From NCBI RefSeq assembly GCF_900101445.1, contig NZ_FNKE01000001.1:1309200-1373199 (forward strand): a DNA stretch of 64,000 nt, in the 5' to 3' direction. Origin of the DNA: Streptococcus equinus (GTDB lineage: Bacteria; Bacillota; Bacilli; Lactobacillales; Streptococcaceae). Numbering within the stretch: the stretch's first letter is position 1; the number at the start of each line of letters is the position of its first letter. Below the pieces are notes generated by a model. It saw only the letters and a program-made list of their open reading frames with translations. It did no database searches and was not told the origin of the DNA. Shown one piece after another: positions 44,909 through 54,824 of this stretch. The position numbers were made by a program, and so were the translations under genes.

Positions 44909-45043
44909 TTAAGCAGATAAAACTTTACGTCCTTTACGACGACGAGCTGCAAGCACGCGACGTCCGTTTTTAGTTGACATACGGTGACGGAATCCGTGTT
45001 TACGTTGACGACGGATTTTACTTGGTTGATAAGTACGTTTCAC
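44909..45043 (-). CDS. rpmH: Ribosomal protein bL34
   Basis: The 44-residue L34: [20 protein letters not shown] at the start, [20 protein letters not shown] later. It uses a GTG start (45041-45043) behind AGGAGG at 8 bp; the nearby out-of-frame ATG is not it. L34 is normally close to rnpA-yidC-jag; here it is separated from jag by a four-gene ABC/LytTR unit. Confidence 0.97.
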
Positions 45044-45235
45044 GATGAATACCTCCTAATAGATTTTCGTATTCGTTTAGCCGGCTATATTTGATCAGTT
45101 ACTAAACATACCATACTATTTTATAATAAGTCCGTCTAACTGTCAAGCTCTACTTTTTGTTTAATTTCAAAGACTTTCTTTTGAGCTGTCAGATAGAAGA
45201 AAAGGTCCTGAATTCTGATAATAATAAGTTGAAAT

Positions 45236-45640
45236 TTATTTTCTAGTTATTTCTTGTAGTTTCTGGTTAATATTTTTCACGCGATTATTAAAGCTAATAT
45301 AAATCACGAGCCAAATAATCAAATAAATTAGGACAAACTCACCTAAAAATGGTAGTGACCAGATAAAGGATGTTGTGGTGCCAATTAACATATTTAACCA
45401 GCTATTCAAACCATAAACTAAGCAAAAGTGAATCAGAACTTCCCAAGTAATCGGAATAGCGTCCACTTCAAAAATCATACTGACAATTCCTATCAAACCA
45501 CTGACCAAAACAACGCAGGTAATCTGCTGAGTCGTCTGTGTAGCCACGTTATTTTGCCATAAAAAGAATAAGTAAAGAAGACCTCCAAATCCTACGCCAA
45601 CTAGAAAATAGACAATTCCTCGTTTCAAAAAAGTCATCAA
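45236..45640 (-). CDS. DUF3021 membrane protein
   Basis: A 134-residue, four-span protein of the DUF3021 family. In streptococci such proteins are paired with LytTR regulators as membrane-bound antagonists (HdrM/BrsM-like) or accompany drug-exporter operons. It follows the LytTR gene by 7 bp and ends the operon. The anti-regulator role is inferred from this pairing. Confidence 0.8.
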   Translation of the reverse strand: MMTFLKRGIVYFLVGVGFGGLLYLFFLWQNNVATQTTQQITCVVLVSGLIGIVSMIFEVDAIPITWEVLIHFCLVYGLNSWLNMLIGTTTSFIWSLPFLGEFVLIYLIIWLVIYISFNNRVKNINQKLQEITRK

Positions 45641-45647
45641 TCATACC

Positions 45648-46103
45648 TCACAATCCCAAAGCTTTTTCCAAAGCTGACAAATAACGTCTGCTAACATTTG
45701 TCGTCACATCATTTGTAAGCATGGCCAACATATTTCCCGAGAAGCTATTCTCCAAAGATTTTAAATGATTAATATTAATCAGAGCATGCTTTGAGACCTG
45801 AACAAAGTCTGGATTTGATAGACGCTCACGAAACTTGTACAAACGCTCGGTGGTAATCAATCTTCCCTTTGTCGTCTCCAAAATCAAGGAAGTCCCATCA
45901 ACATCCACAAGAATCAAATCTGACACGCGTAATAACTCTGTACAAACAGCTGTTTTTACTGGTAAAATCTCCACTCTGTCCTGCTCAAATTTCGCTAAAT
46001 AATCTAAAACATCCTGAACAGCTTGGTCATATTTTTCACTTCGTACCAAAACTTCAATAGCCTCTTTTGGTAAGCTGCTATCCTCTTCAAACTGGTAGTG
46101 CAC
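45648..46103 (-). CDS. Stand-alone LytTR DNA-binding regulator
   Basis: A 151-residue protein with a short N-terminal region and a C-terminal LytTR domain (LILVDVDGTSLILETTKGRL, then FVQVSKHALININHLKSLE). It lacks a receiver domain, so it is not a classical response regulator. It is encoded with DUF3021 and an ABC exporter, and direct repeats before the operon (47871-47892) may be its site. Confidence 0.85.
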   Translation of the reverse strand: MHYQFEEDSSLPKEAIEVLVRSEKYDQAVQDVLDYLAKFEQDRVEILPVKTAVCTELLRVSDLILVDVDGTSLILETTKGRLITTERLYKFRERLSNPDFVQVSKHALININHLKSLENSFSGNMLAMLTNDVTTNVSRRYLSALEKALGL

Positions 46104-46116
46104 CCTTTAACTCCTC

Positions 46117-46956
46117 TTATTTATTCTTAGTCAATGAAAATCGCTCAAGGTACAAGCTAAGTGCCAAAAGAACGATGATGCCACAGATGACAAAACTCAC
46201 CAAAAGCATTTCTTGATTCAAGGTTGTTAAGTTTTTTAATTTCAACCCAATGCCTAAAAATTCTTTTGCATCTGTGTTAACAGCATCTTTTGCAATCAAA
46301 AGCTGACGATAAGCTGCTGATACGTAAGCTGCTGGCGTTAATTTAACCACTTTTTGTGCAAAATCAGGCAACGCCCCAATTGGCATGTAAACTCCCACAA
46401 GAAAACCTGAAACTGTTCCGACAATAGTTGATAAAGCTTCATTTGTCGTTAGTGTTTTGACAAATTGCAAGACAAGAAGGGCAAAACCAGCTCCCATGAT
46501 TGAACTTAAAAGCATGATTAAAAGCAGCTGAGGTAAATGAGTAAAACCAAAATCAATGCCATCTTGCCAGTAGAAATAAAGCTTCATGGTAACTAACATG
46601 ACTAGCTGCATGATAAAGCCAATCACACTAGATGAAATGAGATAACCAAGATAAAGTTTTAGTCGCGAAATATCAGTCAGTAAAAAATCTTCCAACTTAT
46701 GACTGACCTTATCTTGAACCAAGCGAGAAATACCTGTCCACGTTGTTGTAATACTCGTAACAGCTAACGTTCCACCTAGAACCCAATTATCGAGCAATTC
46801 TTCCAAATTCGGTGTTCCTGCAAATGAATCCTGCATGTTTTTTTGCAAGAAAACAACATAAAGAATAAATGCAATCAAGGCTCCAAGTAATGAGAAAAAG
46901 ACGCTCGCTTTATTTGAAAAATAGAGTTTTAAATTGCGTTTGGTCATCGCCCACAT
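46117..46956 (-). CDS. ABC-2 type exporter permease
   Basis: A 279-residue, six-span ABC-2 permease (TKRNLKLYFSNKASVFFSLL; VGVYMPIGALPDFAQKVVKL). It partners the ATPase encoded directly upstream (start adjacent to its stop). Similar modules export drugs, lipids or peptides; the substrate is unknown. Confidence 0.85.
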   Translation of the reverse strand: MWAMTKRNLKLYFSNKASVFFSLLGALIAFILYVVFLQKNMQDSFAGTPNLEELLDNWVLGGTLAVTSITTTWTGISRLVQDKVSHKLEDFLLTDISRLKLYLGYLISSSVIGFIMQLVMLVTMKLYFYWQDGIDFGFTHLPQLLLIMLLSSIMGAGFALLVLQFVKTLTTNEALSTIVGTVSGFLVGVYMPIGALPDFAQKVVKLTPAAYVSAAYRQLLIAKDAVNTDAKEFLGIGLKLKNLTTLNQEMLLVSFVICGIIVLLALSLYLERFSLTKNK

Positions 46957-47808
46957 TTAAGCCATCTCCCTTCCCGTAATGCTCAAAAAGACATCATTAA
47001 TATTTGCTTTTACATACTCAAAATCGCAAATCTTATCACGCTTATCAGCCAAAATAGCTAAAGCTTTCGCTGAATCATCCACAAAAATTTTTATCTGGCC
47101 ATTCTCTAAAAGCTTGTAATCAATATCCGAAAAGGCAGCAAGATTATCGGTTTCAAGCAGTAGATATGGTTTTGAATACCTTTCTTTCAGTTCCTTAGCA
47201 GAGCCTTTGGCTAAAACCTTCCCATGGTCAATAATATAAGCCATATCCGCATTCTCAGCCTCTTCAAGATAGTGAGTAGTCAAAAAGATAGTCAAGTTTT
47301 CTTCACGTTGTAAGCGACGTAAAATCTCCCAAATCGCGCGACGTGTCTGGATATCAAGCCCTGTCGTTGGTTCATCTAAGAAAAGTAAGTTAGGCTTATT
47401 CAAAAGGGCACGAACGATATCAACACGACGACGTTGACCACCTGATAACGTGCCATACGTTTGGTTCAAAAAAGCATCCAAACCTGTCAGCTGAATAAGT
47501 TTTTCTAACCAAGCTTTATCCTGTTTACGGTAAAGCGCTTGGCGACTTTTCAGATTATCTAAAACCGTCAATTCCTCATCAAGAACACTCTCTTGAAAAA
47601 CCATTCCAATCTTCAAATCTGCTGCCAATTCAATCTCACCTGACGTTGGTTTTAAGAGCCCCGTTAACATCTTCATAGTTGTTGATTTCCCAGCACCATT
47701 TGTCCCAATATAAGCTAGCAATTTCCCTTCTTCCACTTCCAAATTCAAGTGGTCAATCACCGTTTTATCTCCGAAGGTTTTGATTAAATCTTTTGTTCTA
47801 ATTAGCAT
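46957..47808 (-). CDS. ABC exporter ATPase
   Basis: A 283-residue ATPase with GTNGAGKST, LSGGQRRRVDIVRAL and LLFLDEPTTGLD, and a C-terminal extension typical of DrrA/CcmA-like drug-exporter ATPases. First gene of ATPase-permease-LytTR-DUF3021. A hairpin and direct repeats precede it. Confidence 0.9.
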   Translation of the reverse strand: MLIRTKDLIKTFGDKTVIDHLNLEVEEGKLLAYIGTNGAGKSTTMKMLTGLLKPTSGEIELAADLKIGMVFQESVLDEELTVLDNLKSRQALYRKQDKAWLEKLIQLTGLDAFLNQTYGTLSGGQRRRVDIVRALLNKPNLLFLDEPTTGLDIQTRRAIWEILRRLQREENLTIFLTTHYLEEAENADMAYIIDHGKVLAKGSAKELKERYSKPYLLLETDNLAAFSDIDYKLLENGQIKIFVDDSAKALAILADKRDKICDFEYVKANINDVFLSITGREMA

Positions 47809-47831
47809 AATTAACCCTCCCTTTTGACATT

Positions 47832-47892
47832 ATTTTATCAAAAAAAGGCTTGAAATAAAGCCTTTTTTGGTAAGCGGTTAAAAATAAGCGGT
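47832..47892 (-). promoter_or_regulatory. Control region of the ABC-LytTR operon
   Basis: Direct repeats ACCGCTTA (minus strand, 47885-47892 and 47871-47878, 14 bp apart), then a hairpin AAAGGCTT / AAGCCTTT with T-run (47844-47868), then TAAAAT at 47832-47837. The hairpin can end transcription coming from jag; the repeats may bind the LytTR protein. Confidence 0.5.
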
Positions 47893-47902
47893 AAATGGTA
47901 TT

Positions 47903-47926
47903 AAAAAAAAGCCCGAATGGGCTTTT
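47903..47926 (-). terminator. Terminator of jag
   Basis: AAGCCC-attc-GGGCTT stem followed by eight Ts on the minus strand. Confidence 0.85.
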
Positions 47927-47931
47927 AAGTC

Positions 47932-48939
47932 TTATTGAACAGGTGTTACGACCACGTAACGATTTGGATCGTTCCCTTCAGAATAACTATCAACACCTTC
48001 AATGCTTGTGATAGTTTTATGAACAATTTTGCGTTCACTATTACTCATTGGGTCCATGACATAATCTTTACCAGTTTCAAGCACACGGCTTGCGGCTTTG
48101 CGGGTAAATTCAATCAATGTCTCTGTACGGTGTTCCACGTAATCATGAACATTCAAAATCACAGAGAAATTCTTTGAATAACGGTCATGTAGGAAATTTT
48201 GTGAAAGTAGTTGAAGTGATTTCAACACTTTTCCGTGATAGCCAATCACACGACCAGCTTCTGGTGTTTCAATTTGCAAATTGATTTGACGGCGATTGTG
48301 GCTTGTTTCCACAGTTGCCTCAATATCCATTTCGTAGATGATTTTTTTAACATAATCAGCCACTTCTTCTGTCGCTTTTTCGATATCTTTACTCAATTCA
48401 CGTTGAGCTGGAAATTCGCTGGCCACAAATTCTTCAAAACTTTGGTCTGTGTTAACAGGTTTCGGTGTGTCTGAAACTTCTTTTGGCTCTGCAACTACTT
48501 CGTTAGCATCGTCTGTTTTTCCAAGTGCTTCTAAAACTTCTGTATGTCCAGCTTCTTCAAGAATGGTTTGTGTTTTTTTCTTGTGCATGACGATATCTTC
48601 TTTGACAGAATCATCGATGACTTCGCCACGTTCTTCCATTTTTTTAATGATGCTGGCTACTTTACGAAGCTCCATAGTATCTTCAAATTTTGATGATACG
48701 GGCTCATTTTTTTGATTAACTTCTTCTGGTACACCTTTAACTGCTTTTTGGTTAGCACGGTGAGCAGTGACTTCGTTAATTCCTTCAATATCTACTTGAG
48801 CTGGTTTCTTACCAAAGCCAAAGAAACCTTTTTTCTCACGAGAAACAACCTTAATATGGGCTTTAAGACGTGACAAGTTTAACTCTTTCAAGCCCTTTTC
48901 AATAGCATCTTCAACAGTTCGACCTGTGAATATTACCAT
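47932..48939 (-). CDS. jag: RNA-binding protein KhpB/Jag (EloR)
   Basis: A 335-residue protein: Jag_N domain (1-52, VIFTGRTVEDAIEKGLKELN, FFGFGKKPAQV), an acidic Glu/Lys linker (about 60-185), a KH domain (GRVIGYHGKVLKSLQLL) and an R3H domain near the end (NSERKIVHKTI). It binds RNA and with KhpA affects cell elongation in streptococci. It follows yidC with a 12-bp gap. Confidence 0.93.
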   Translation of the reverse strand: MVIFTGRTVEDAIEKGLKELNLSRLKAHIKVVSREKKGFFGFGKKPAQVDIEGINEVTAHRANQKAVKGVPEEVNQKNEPVSSKFEDTMELRKVASIIKKMEERGEVIDDSVKEDIVMHKKKTQTILEEAGHTEVLEALGKTDDANEVVAEPKEVSDTPKPVNTDQSFEEFVASEFPAQRELSKDIEKATEEVADYVKKIIYEMDIEATVETSHNRRQINLQIETPEAGRVIGYHGKVLKSLQLLSQNFLHDRYSKNFSVILNVHDYVEHRTETLIEFTRKAASRVLETGKDYVMDPMSNSERKIVHKTITSIEGVDSYSEGNDPNRYVVVTPVQ

Positions 48940-48951
48940 AGTTTTATCCTC

Positions 48952-49767
48952 TTACTTTCTTCTCTTTTGCGCTTTCTTTTTAGCACGACGAATTTTAGCC
49001 GCATGTTCTTTTTCAGCACGTTCCTTAGCTTCACGTTCTGCAATAATCTTAAATGGATTATTTAACAAAAGGATTTGGAACACTTGGAAGGCATTTGATA
49101 CTGTCCAGTAAAGCACAACCCCTGACGCCAAACGGAAACCAAAGAAGAAGATAATGATTGGCATCACGTAGGTCATAAGCGTCATCGCGAAGTTTTTCTC
49201 ACGCGCAGCTTTATTAGTCAACCAAGTTGAAAGGAATGTAAATAGAGCTGCTAAAACAGGCAAGATATAATATGGATCTGGTTGTGACAATTCAATCCAC
49301 AAGAAAGTACCTGTTTTCAAGAAAGCAACACGAGTCAATGCTTGGTACAAAGCCATCAAAATTGGCAATTGCACAACCAATGGAAGCATTGTCGCATATG
49401 GGTTAACACCATATTCTTTATAAAGTGCTTGGCTTTCTTCAGTCAATTTCATGCGGCTGTCTGTATCACGGCCAGGATATTTTTCTTGTAATTTTTTAAG
49501 CTCTGGCTGCAAATCTTGCATCTTTTGACCTGATTTGATTTGCATGTTGTAAAGTGGCATCATGATGGCACGAATGATGATGGTAAAGAGAACAATCCCC
49601 ACACCAATACGACCATTAATTGAAAGCCATTGAATAGCTTTGGCAAAGAAGTAAACAATTTGTTCCCAACCGTTAGTTGATGAAGCGGTTACTTCGCTGC
49701 GCCCACAAGCAGCCAAAAGCATTAAAGTAAGACTACTTAATCCTAATAATTTAATCTTTCTTTTCAC
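48952..49767 (-). CDS. yidC: Membrane protein insertase YidC (lipoprotein type)
   Basis: A 271-residue OxaA/YidC insertase: lipoprotein signal with LLAACGRS, then five spans; [13 protein letters not shown] and [14 protein letters not shown] are family motifs, and the tail is highly basic ([14 protein letters not shown]) for ribosome contact. GTG 49767 is chosen for GGAAGG at 8 bp; it overlaps the end of rnpA. Confidence 0.93.
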   Translation of the reverse strand: MKRKIKLLGLSSLTLMLLAACGRSEVTASSTNGWEQIVYFFAKAIQWLSINGRIGVGIVLFTIIIRAIMMPLYNMQIKSGQKMQDLQPELKKLQEKYPGRDTDSRMKLTEESQALYKEYGVNPYATMLPLVVQLPILMALYQALTRVAFLKTGTFLWIELSQPDPYYILPVLAALFTFLSTWLTNKAAREKNFAMTLMTYVMPIIIFFFGFRLASGVVLYWTVSNAFQVFQILLLNNPFKIIAEREAKERAEKEHAAKIRRAKKKAQKRRK

Positions 49768-50110
49768 TATTGAGACCTTCCTGATATAAATTAGCAAGTT
49801 TTAACACATGCAATAGATTTTTCTTCACTTCATGGTAATCAAGTTCCTCGACACCTTTACGCGCAATGATGACAAAGTCCTGATTAAGCAAATTTGGTGA
49901 TAGTTCCATGATAACGTGTCGAATTTTTCGCTTAATACTATTGCGAGTGACCGCGTTACCAAGTTTTTTGCTCACAGAAAGCCCTACTCGATAGTGGCTC
50001 TGATTTTTTTCTAAATGATAAAGGACAAATTTTCGGTTAGCAACACTTGTACCTTTGCTAAAAATCGCCTGAAAATCTTTGTCACTTTTGACACGATAGG
50101 TTTTCTTCAA
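49751..50110 (-). CDS. rnpA: Ribonuclease P protein component
   Basis: A 119-residue basic protein with the RNase P signature [14 protein letters not shown] (about 55-70) and [16 protein letters not shown]. It binds RNase P RNA and helps remove tRNA 5' leaders. First gene of rnpA-yidC-jag. Confidence 0.96.
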   Translation of the reverse strand: MKKTYRVKSDKDFQAIFSKGTSVANRKFVLYHLEKNQSHYRVGLSVSKKLGNAVTRNSIKRKIRHVIMELSPNLLNQDFVIIARKGVEELDYHEVKKNLLHVLKLANLYQEGLNSEKKD

Positions 50111-50153
50111 CGTACGACTCCATTCTAAATTATTTTTATTATACCATAAAATT

Positions 50154-50186
50154 CAAAAAAGCCCTAACCTCTAAGGAGTTTGGGCT
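50154..50186 (-). terminator. Terminator of argH
   Basis: AGCCC-aaactcc...ggtta-GGGCT hairpin followed by TTTTTT on the minus strand. Confidence 0.75.
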
Positions 50187-50250
50187 CATTATCTTTAAAA
50201 TATTTTTATTGGAAAATACGCTTAAAAATCTTGAAAAGCCTAAGTGTCTA

Positions 50251-51645
50251 TTAATCTAAGTTTTGCAAGGCTTCATTGGCTAATGCAATCTGCCATTTCA
50301 CTTGGTCAAATCCTGTTCCACCAAGAGAATGACGACGCTCAACTGCCGTATGAGATTTGAGAGTTTCATAAATATCTTCCTCAATCAAATCAGAAATTTC
50401 TTGGTAACGTTCAAATGGCACATCTTGCAGATAATAGCCAGCTTTAGTGCATTCAAGGACTAATTTTCCTACAATTTCGTGAGCTTGACGGAAAGGAAGC
50501 CCCTTGCTAGCAAGATAGTCAGCTAATTCAGTCGCATTTGAAAAGTCTTTCTCAGTTGATTCAGCCATGTGTTCCTTATTGACCGTCATGGTCTTAAGCA
50601 TGCCAGCCAAAATATCGATAGCTACCGTAATGGTTTCAACGGTGTCAAACATTCCTTCTTTATCTTCTTGCAAATCTTTATTGTAGGCAAGTGGCAAAGA
50701 TTTCATGACCGTCAAAAGACCAAAGAGATTCCCATAAACACGACCTGATTTTCCACGAATCAATTCCGCCATGTCAGGATTTTTCTTTTGTGGCATGATA
50801 GATGACCCTGTTGAGAACGTATCAGAAAGTGTCACAAACTTAAATTCATTTGAACACCAGCTAATGATTTCTTCACAAATACGGCTCATGTGCATCATCA
50901 AAATTGAACTGTTTGCCAAAAATTCCAAGATAAAATCACGGTCAGACACAGCATCAAGAGAGTTGCTGTATGGTTTTTCAAAGCCCATAAGTTGTGCTGT
51001 CATCTCACGGTCAATCGGGAAGGTTGTCCCAGCAAGAGCAGCCGCACCAAGCGGTGATATATCCGCATGCTTGATGTTAAATTCAAAACGTTCACTATCA
51101 CGCGTAAACATGTTGTAATAAGCCATCAAGTGATGCCCAAATGAAATTGGCTGTGCGTGTTGCAAATGCGTGTAACCTGGCATGATGGTATAAACATGCT
51201 CATCAGCCAAACTAACAAGAGTTTTACGCAAGTTTACAAGTTTAGCAATGACTTCATCAAGCTTGGCTTTCAAATACAAGTGCATGTCAGTTGCGACTTG
51301 GTCATTACGTGAACGCGCTGTGTGCAATTTTCCAGCAACTGGACCGATTTTAGCGGTCAAAAGACTTTCCATATTCATATGAATGTCTTCGTTTGACACA
51401 TCAAATTCGATTTTTCCAGCCTTGTACTCAGCAAGCAATTCTTCAAGACCAGCTTTGATTTGATTGGCTTCATCTTTGGTGATAATGCCTGTTTCACCAA
51501 GCATAGTCACGTGTGCAATTGAGCCTTTCAAGTCAAACTCTGCCATTTTTTGGTCAAAAGAAATGGACGCACCAAATTCTTCAACCCATTTTTCAAGACC
51601 AGCTTCAAAACGCCCGCCCCATAATTTATGATTTTCTGTTGTCAT
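50251..51645 (-). CDS. argH: Argininosuccinate lyase
   Basis: A 464-residue enzyme cleaving argininosuccinate to arginine and fumarate. [10 protein letters not shown] at the start, [33 protein letters not shown] [11 protein letters not shown] and the [12 protein letters not shown] loop with catalytic Ser are visible. ATG 51645 gives the usual N-terminus although its ribosome site is poor. It lies 349 bp after argG with hairpins between. Confidence 0.95.
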   Translation of the reverse strand: MTTENHKLWGGRFEAGLEKWVEEFGASISFDQKMAEFDLKGSIAHVTMLGETGIITKDEANQIKAGLEELLAEYKAGKIEFDVSNEDIHMNMESLLTAKIGPVAGKLHTARSRNDQVATDMHLYLKAKLDEVIAKLVNLRKTLVSLADEHVYTIMPGYTHLQHAQPISFGHHLMAYYNMFTRDSERFEFNIKHADISPLGAAALAGTTFPIDREMTAQLMGFEKPYSNSLDAVSDRDFILEFLANSSILMMHMSRICEEIISWCSNEFKFVTLSDTFSTGSSIMPQKKNPDMAELIRGKSGRVYGNLFGLLTVMKSLPLAYNKDLQEDKEGMFDTVETITVAIDILAGMLKTMTVNKEHMAESTEKDFSNATELADYLASKGLPFRQAHEIVGKLVLECTKAGYYLQDVPFERYQEISDLIEEDIYETLKSHTAVERRHSLGGTGFDQVKWQIALANEALQNLD

Positions 51646-51716
51646 AACACTGATACAATGAACCACCAAAGCTGGCGTTCAAAGCCTTTCTCTTTTCTTA
51701 TTTCAATTAACAAATA

Positions 51717-51892
51717 AGTCCTAGGAGCTACCAAGGACTTATGATGTGATGCCTCACGGGGCGAATGTCTTAAATGATTCTCACAGGATATCATTATTTA
51801 AGCTCGATGCCACTCTCTGTTGACATTAACGAGGGTTTGGTAAGTTATAAGAAAAGAGTCTCAGATGGGGCTCCCTGTCCCCTTTTATCTGA
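51717..51892 (-). promoter_or_regulatory. argG-argH intergenic hairpins
   Basis: Two dyads lie between argG and argH: TCAGAT...GGGG / CCCC...ATCTGA (51861-51892, followed by CTCTTTTCTT) and AAGTCCT...AGGACTT (51717-51740, followed by ATTTGTT). Either may be a terminator, so argH expression may be attenuated relative to argG. No T-box or ORF is supported in 51646-51994. Confidence 0.5.
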
Positions 51893-51994
51893 AATTTTCT
51901 TTCCTTTTTATACTTTTATTGTTTATTTGGCTGTGACTTGTTCACGCCCATGTTTTTCTTTTCTTTTTCATAATCGAATGCTTAAGCAGATATT

Positions 51995-53185
51995 TTATTT
52001 GTTGTTAACTTGTGAGTTAACTTGAGTTGGTAGTCCCCAAAGTTTGATGAAGCCTACAGCTGCATCTTGGTCGAAGCTATCAGCTGATGTGTATGTTGCC
52101 AAGTTTTCATCATAAAGTGAATTTGGTGATTTACGAGCAACAACTTTTGCTGAACCTTTGTACAATTTAACTTTTGCAGTACCATTAACCACTTTTTGTG
52201 TTTCTTTAATGTAAGCAATAATTGCTTTTGTTGCTGGGCTGAACCACAAAGCGTTGTAGATAAGGTTTGACAATTCATTTTCAAGAATTGGTTTGAAGTG
52301 AGATACTTCACGTACCAATGTAATGTCTTCGATTTCTTTGTGAGCTGTCAAAAGTGTGATAGCACCTGGGCATTCGTAAATTTCACGTGATTTGATACCC
52401 ACCAAACGGTTTTCAACGTGGTCAATACGTCCGACACCATGTTTACCTGCGATAGCATTCACTTCTTGGATAAGGTCAGCCAATTTCATTTCTTTGCCGT
52501 TAAGAGCAACTGGTTTACCTTCCTTGAATTCGATGTCGATGAATTCTGGTGTATCAGGAGCTTCTTCTGGAGAATTTGTGATACCAAAAGCATCTTCTGG
52601 AGCTTGGTTCCATGGATTTTCAAGAACACCACATTCATTTGCACGACCCCAAAGGTTTTGGTCGACTGAATATGGGTTGTCTAGGTCAGCTGGAACTGGT
52701 ACACCATTTGCTTTAGCGTATTCGATTTCTTCTTCACGAGACCATTTCCATTCACGAACTGGCGCGATGACTTTCAATTCTGGGTCAAGCGCAGCGATTG
52801 CCACTTCAAAACGAACTTGGTCATTCCCTTTACCAGTACAACCGTGAGCGATTGTTGTCGCACCTGTTTTATGAGCAATTTCAACTAATTTTTTAGAAAT
52901 CACTGGACGGCTAAGTGCTGATACCAATGGGTATTTTTGTTCGTAGTAAGCGTGAGCTTGAAGTGCTGGAAGCACATATTCTTCAGCGAATTCATCTTTA
53001 ACGTCAAGAACGTAAGATTCAACTGCACCAACTTTAAGAGCTTTATCATGAATAAAATCAAGATCTTTACCTTCGCCGACGTCCATACAAACAGCAACGA
53101 CGTCATAATCTTTCATAAGCCAAGTAATAGCAACTGAAGTATCAAGACCACCAGAGTACGCAAGGATAACTTTTTCTTTTGACAT
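51995..53185 (-). CDS. argG: Argininosuccinate synthase
   Basis: A 396-residue enzyme joining citrulline and aspartate with ATP. P-loop-like [16 protein letters not shown] at the N-terminus, [13 protein letters not shown] and [17 protein letters not shown] are family motifs. ATG 53185 ([13 protein letters not shown]) gives the standard length; an upstream in-frame extension would include the operator. It lies downstream of an ArgR-type palindrome. Confidence 0.96.
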   Translation of the reverse strand: MSKEKVILAYSGGLDTSVAITWLMKDYDVVAVCMDVGEGKDLDFIHDKALKVGAVESYVLDVKDEFAEEYVLPALQAHAYYEQKYPLVSALSRPVISKKLVEIAHKTGATTIAHGCTGKGNDQVRFEVAIAALDPELKVIAPVREWKWSREEEIEYAKANGVPVPADLDNPYSVDQNLWGRANECGVLENPWNQAPEDAFGITNSPEEAPDTPEFIDIEFKEGKPVALNGKEMKLADLIQEVNAIAGKHGVGRIDHVENRLVGIKSREIYECPGAITLLTAHKEIEDITLVREVSHFKPILENELSNLIYNALWFSPATKAIIAYIKETQKVVNGTAKVKLYKGSAKVVARKSPNSLYDENLATYTSADSFDQDAAVGFIKLWGLPTQVNSQVNNK

Positions 53186-53226
53186 AGGACTACTCTCTTT
53201 TCTTATTTTTGTGTTTTTATCAACTT

Positions 53227-53248
53227 TATGTGTATAATTATACACATA
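53227..53248. promoter_or_regulatory. ARG box (ArgR operator) before argG
   Basis: TATGTGTATAA/TTATACACATA is a perfect 22-bp palindrome containing the TGTATAATTATACA core of ARG boxes. A weaker TATACAGTATATATAC lies at 53321-53336 and may be a second ArgR site. Confidence 0.75.
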
Positions 53249-53357
53249 CCAAATATCCTTGTCAAGAATTTTTTGAATATTTTTTCAAAAAACTTGCGAT
53301 TTTTATGATTTTATAACAAATATACAGTATATATACAAATATTCAATGGTTTTATGC

Positions 53358-53388
53358 AAAAAAAGTCTCCCCAGCTGAGCTAGGGAGA
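53358..53388 (-). terminator. Terminator after the MFS gene
   Basis: TCTCCC-tagctcagctg-GGGAGA followed by CTTTTTTT on the minus strand. Confidence 0.85.
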
Positions 53389-53403
53389 TATGTATTATCT
53401 TAA

Positions 53404-54570
53404 TTATAGAATTTTTTCAAATCGTTCTGTGTAGAATAGCGCTGCTGTCATTACAATTGTACAAATGAATAGACAAAGTGCTGCTACTGTCCATGAACCA
53501 AAAAGGTCAAAGCTATAACCAAAGAGCGTTGGTCCGAAGGCTGCTAGCAAGTAACCACCTGATTGTACCATACCTGATAATTGTGCTGTTTGACTTGGTG
53601 TATGTGATTTCATTGAGAATGTCACAAGCAAGTATGGGAACAAGGCACTAACAGCAATACCGATTAAAATATTAACTGTCAACCAATAAGCAAAGCTGCT
53701 TGTTTGGAAGAGAAGCATTCCTGTACCTACAACGGCACAAGCTGACACAATCGCAAGCATGATTTTACGGTTTTTACTTGATAGATTTGTTGTCAAAGTA
53801 GGGATTGTCAATGAAAACGGCAAGCTAATCAATGAATAAATTGAAGCTAAGATACCTGCTGCTTCGCTTGAAAGACCAGCTTGGCTAGCCATTGTTGGCA
53901 ACCATGTCATTCCTGTGTAGAAAAGAAGAGATTGCAAACCACCAAAGACAAGAAGCGCGATAGCGGCTTTATTTTTCCAAAGTGATGTTGAACGTTTTTC
54001 TTCATCTTGCTCTGTCATGTGATTGTGGAAAGTATTTGGGAACCAAACTGCCAAAGCTACCAAAATCAAGAAGCTAAGAATCAGAATCAAACCTTTCCAA
54101 GATGTTGCTTTAACAATCGGAACAGCAACTGAAGCGGCAACTGATGATGAGAGCCCCATAGCTGTTGTATAAATTGTTGTCAACAATCCGATACGAAAAG
54201 GTTGGTTTGCCAAAATGATACTTGGGAACAAAACGTTCATCATGGCAATGCTGATTCCGATAATCATTGTTCCGATGTAAAGACTTGGAAGGTTAAGCAC
54301 GCGCATGCTTGAACCGATAAACATGGCAATCAGAACCATGGTGAATAATTTTTCAAGTCCAAATTTATCCGCTAAACGTGGTGCCAAAGATGAACAAAAG
54401 GCAAACATAATCAACGGAATACTTGTCAAAACACCCAAAGAATTGACTGAAACACCTAAACCATCCGCAACGTAACTAAGGACAGTTGGAATTGTCGTAA
54501 ATGGGATACGCATAACAGCGCCCACAAGAATAATTCCTGGGACGAAAAAGATAGAATAGTCTTTTTTCAT
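53404..54570 (-). CDS. MFS transporter, CynX/NimT type
   Basis: A 388-residue, 12-span permease; opening FFVPGIILVGAVMRIPFTTI and TPSQTAQLSGMVQSGGYLLA place it in the CynX/NimT (cyanate/2-nitroimidazole) group. Substrate unknown. GAGGAG lies before the ATG. Monocistronic between terminators; the 254 bp upstream show only the gltX terminator and promoter-like AT-rich sequence. Confidence 0.85.
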   Translation of the reverse strand: MKKDYSIFFVPGIILVGAVMRIPFTTIPTVLSYVADGLGVSVNSLGVLTSIPLIMFAFCSSLAPRLADKFGLEKLFTMVLIAMFIGSSMRVLNLPSLYIGTMIIGISIAMMNVLFPSIILANQPFRIGLLTTIYTTAMGLSSSVAASVAVPIVKATSWKGLILILSFLILVALAVWFPNTFHNHMTEQDEEKRSTSLWKNKAAIALLVFGGLQSLLFYTGMTWLPTMASQAGLSSEAAGILASIYSLISLPFSLTIPTLTTNLSSKNRKIMLAIVSACAVVGTGMLLFQTSSFAYWLTVNILIGIAVSALFPYLLVTFSMKSHTPSQTAQLSGMVQSGGYLLAAFGPTLFGYSFDLFGSWTVAALCLFICTIVMTAALFYTERFEKIL

Positions 54571-54789
54571 GTAACTCCTCTTAACTTATAAATAACAAAA
54601 TTTTAAAGCCTATTATAACAAGAAGTAAGTGACTTTAGAATAGGTAATAGCAAAGAAAACGTTTTTCACAAGCAATTAAAATCTTTCTAAAAATTCATAA
54701 TTTTAGATAAAAATACAACTTAATACATTTGCTTGATTTACTCTAAAATAACAGCGCCTTTTTCTGACATACCGTCTAAAGGAAAATAT

Positions 54790-54819
54790 AAAAAGCCTGA
54801 GAATACCTCAGACTTTTTT
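54790..54819 (-). terminator. Terminator of gltX
   Basis: GTCTGAGG-tatt-CTCAGGCT hairpin followed by TTTT on the minus strand. Confidence 0.8.
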
Positions 54820-54824
54820 ATCTA

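Noticed and set aside
51700..51900. Possible T-box or riboswitch before argH
   Set aside because: No AGGGTGGNACCGCG-like motif and no specifier-loop layout could be found; the hairpins are explained as terminators.
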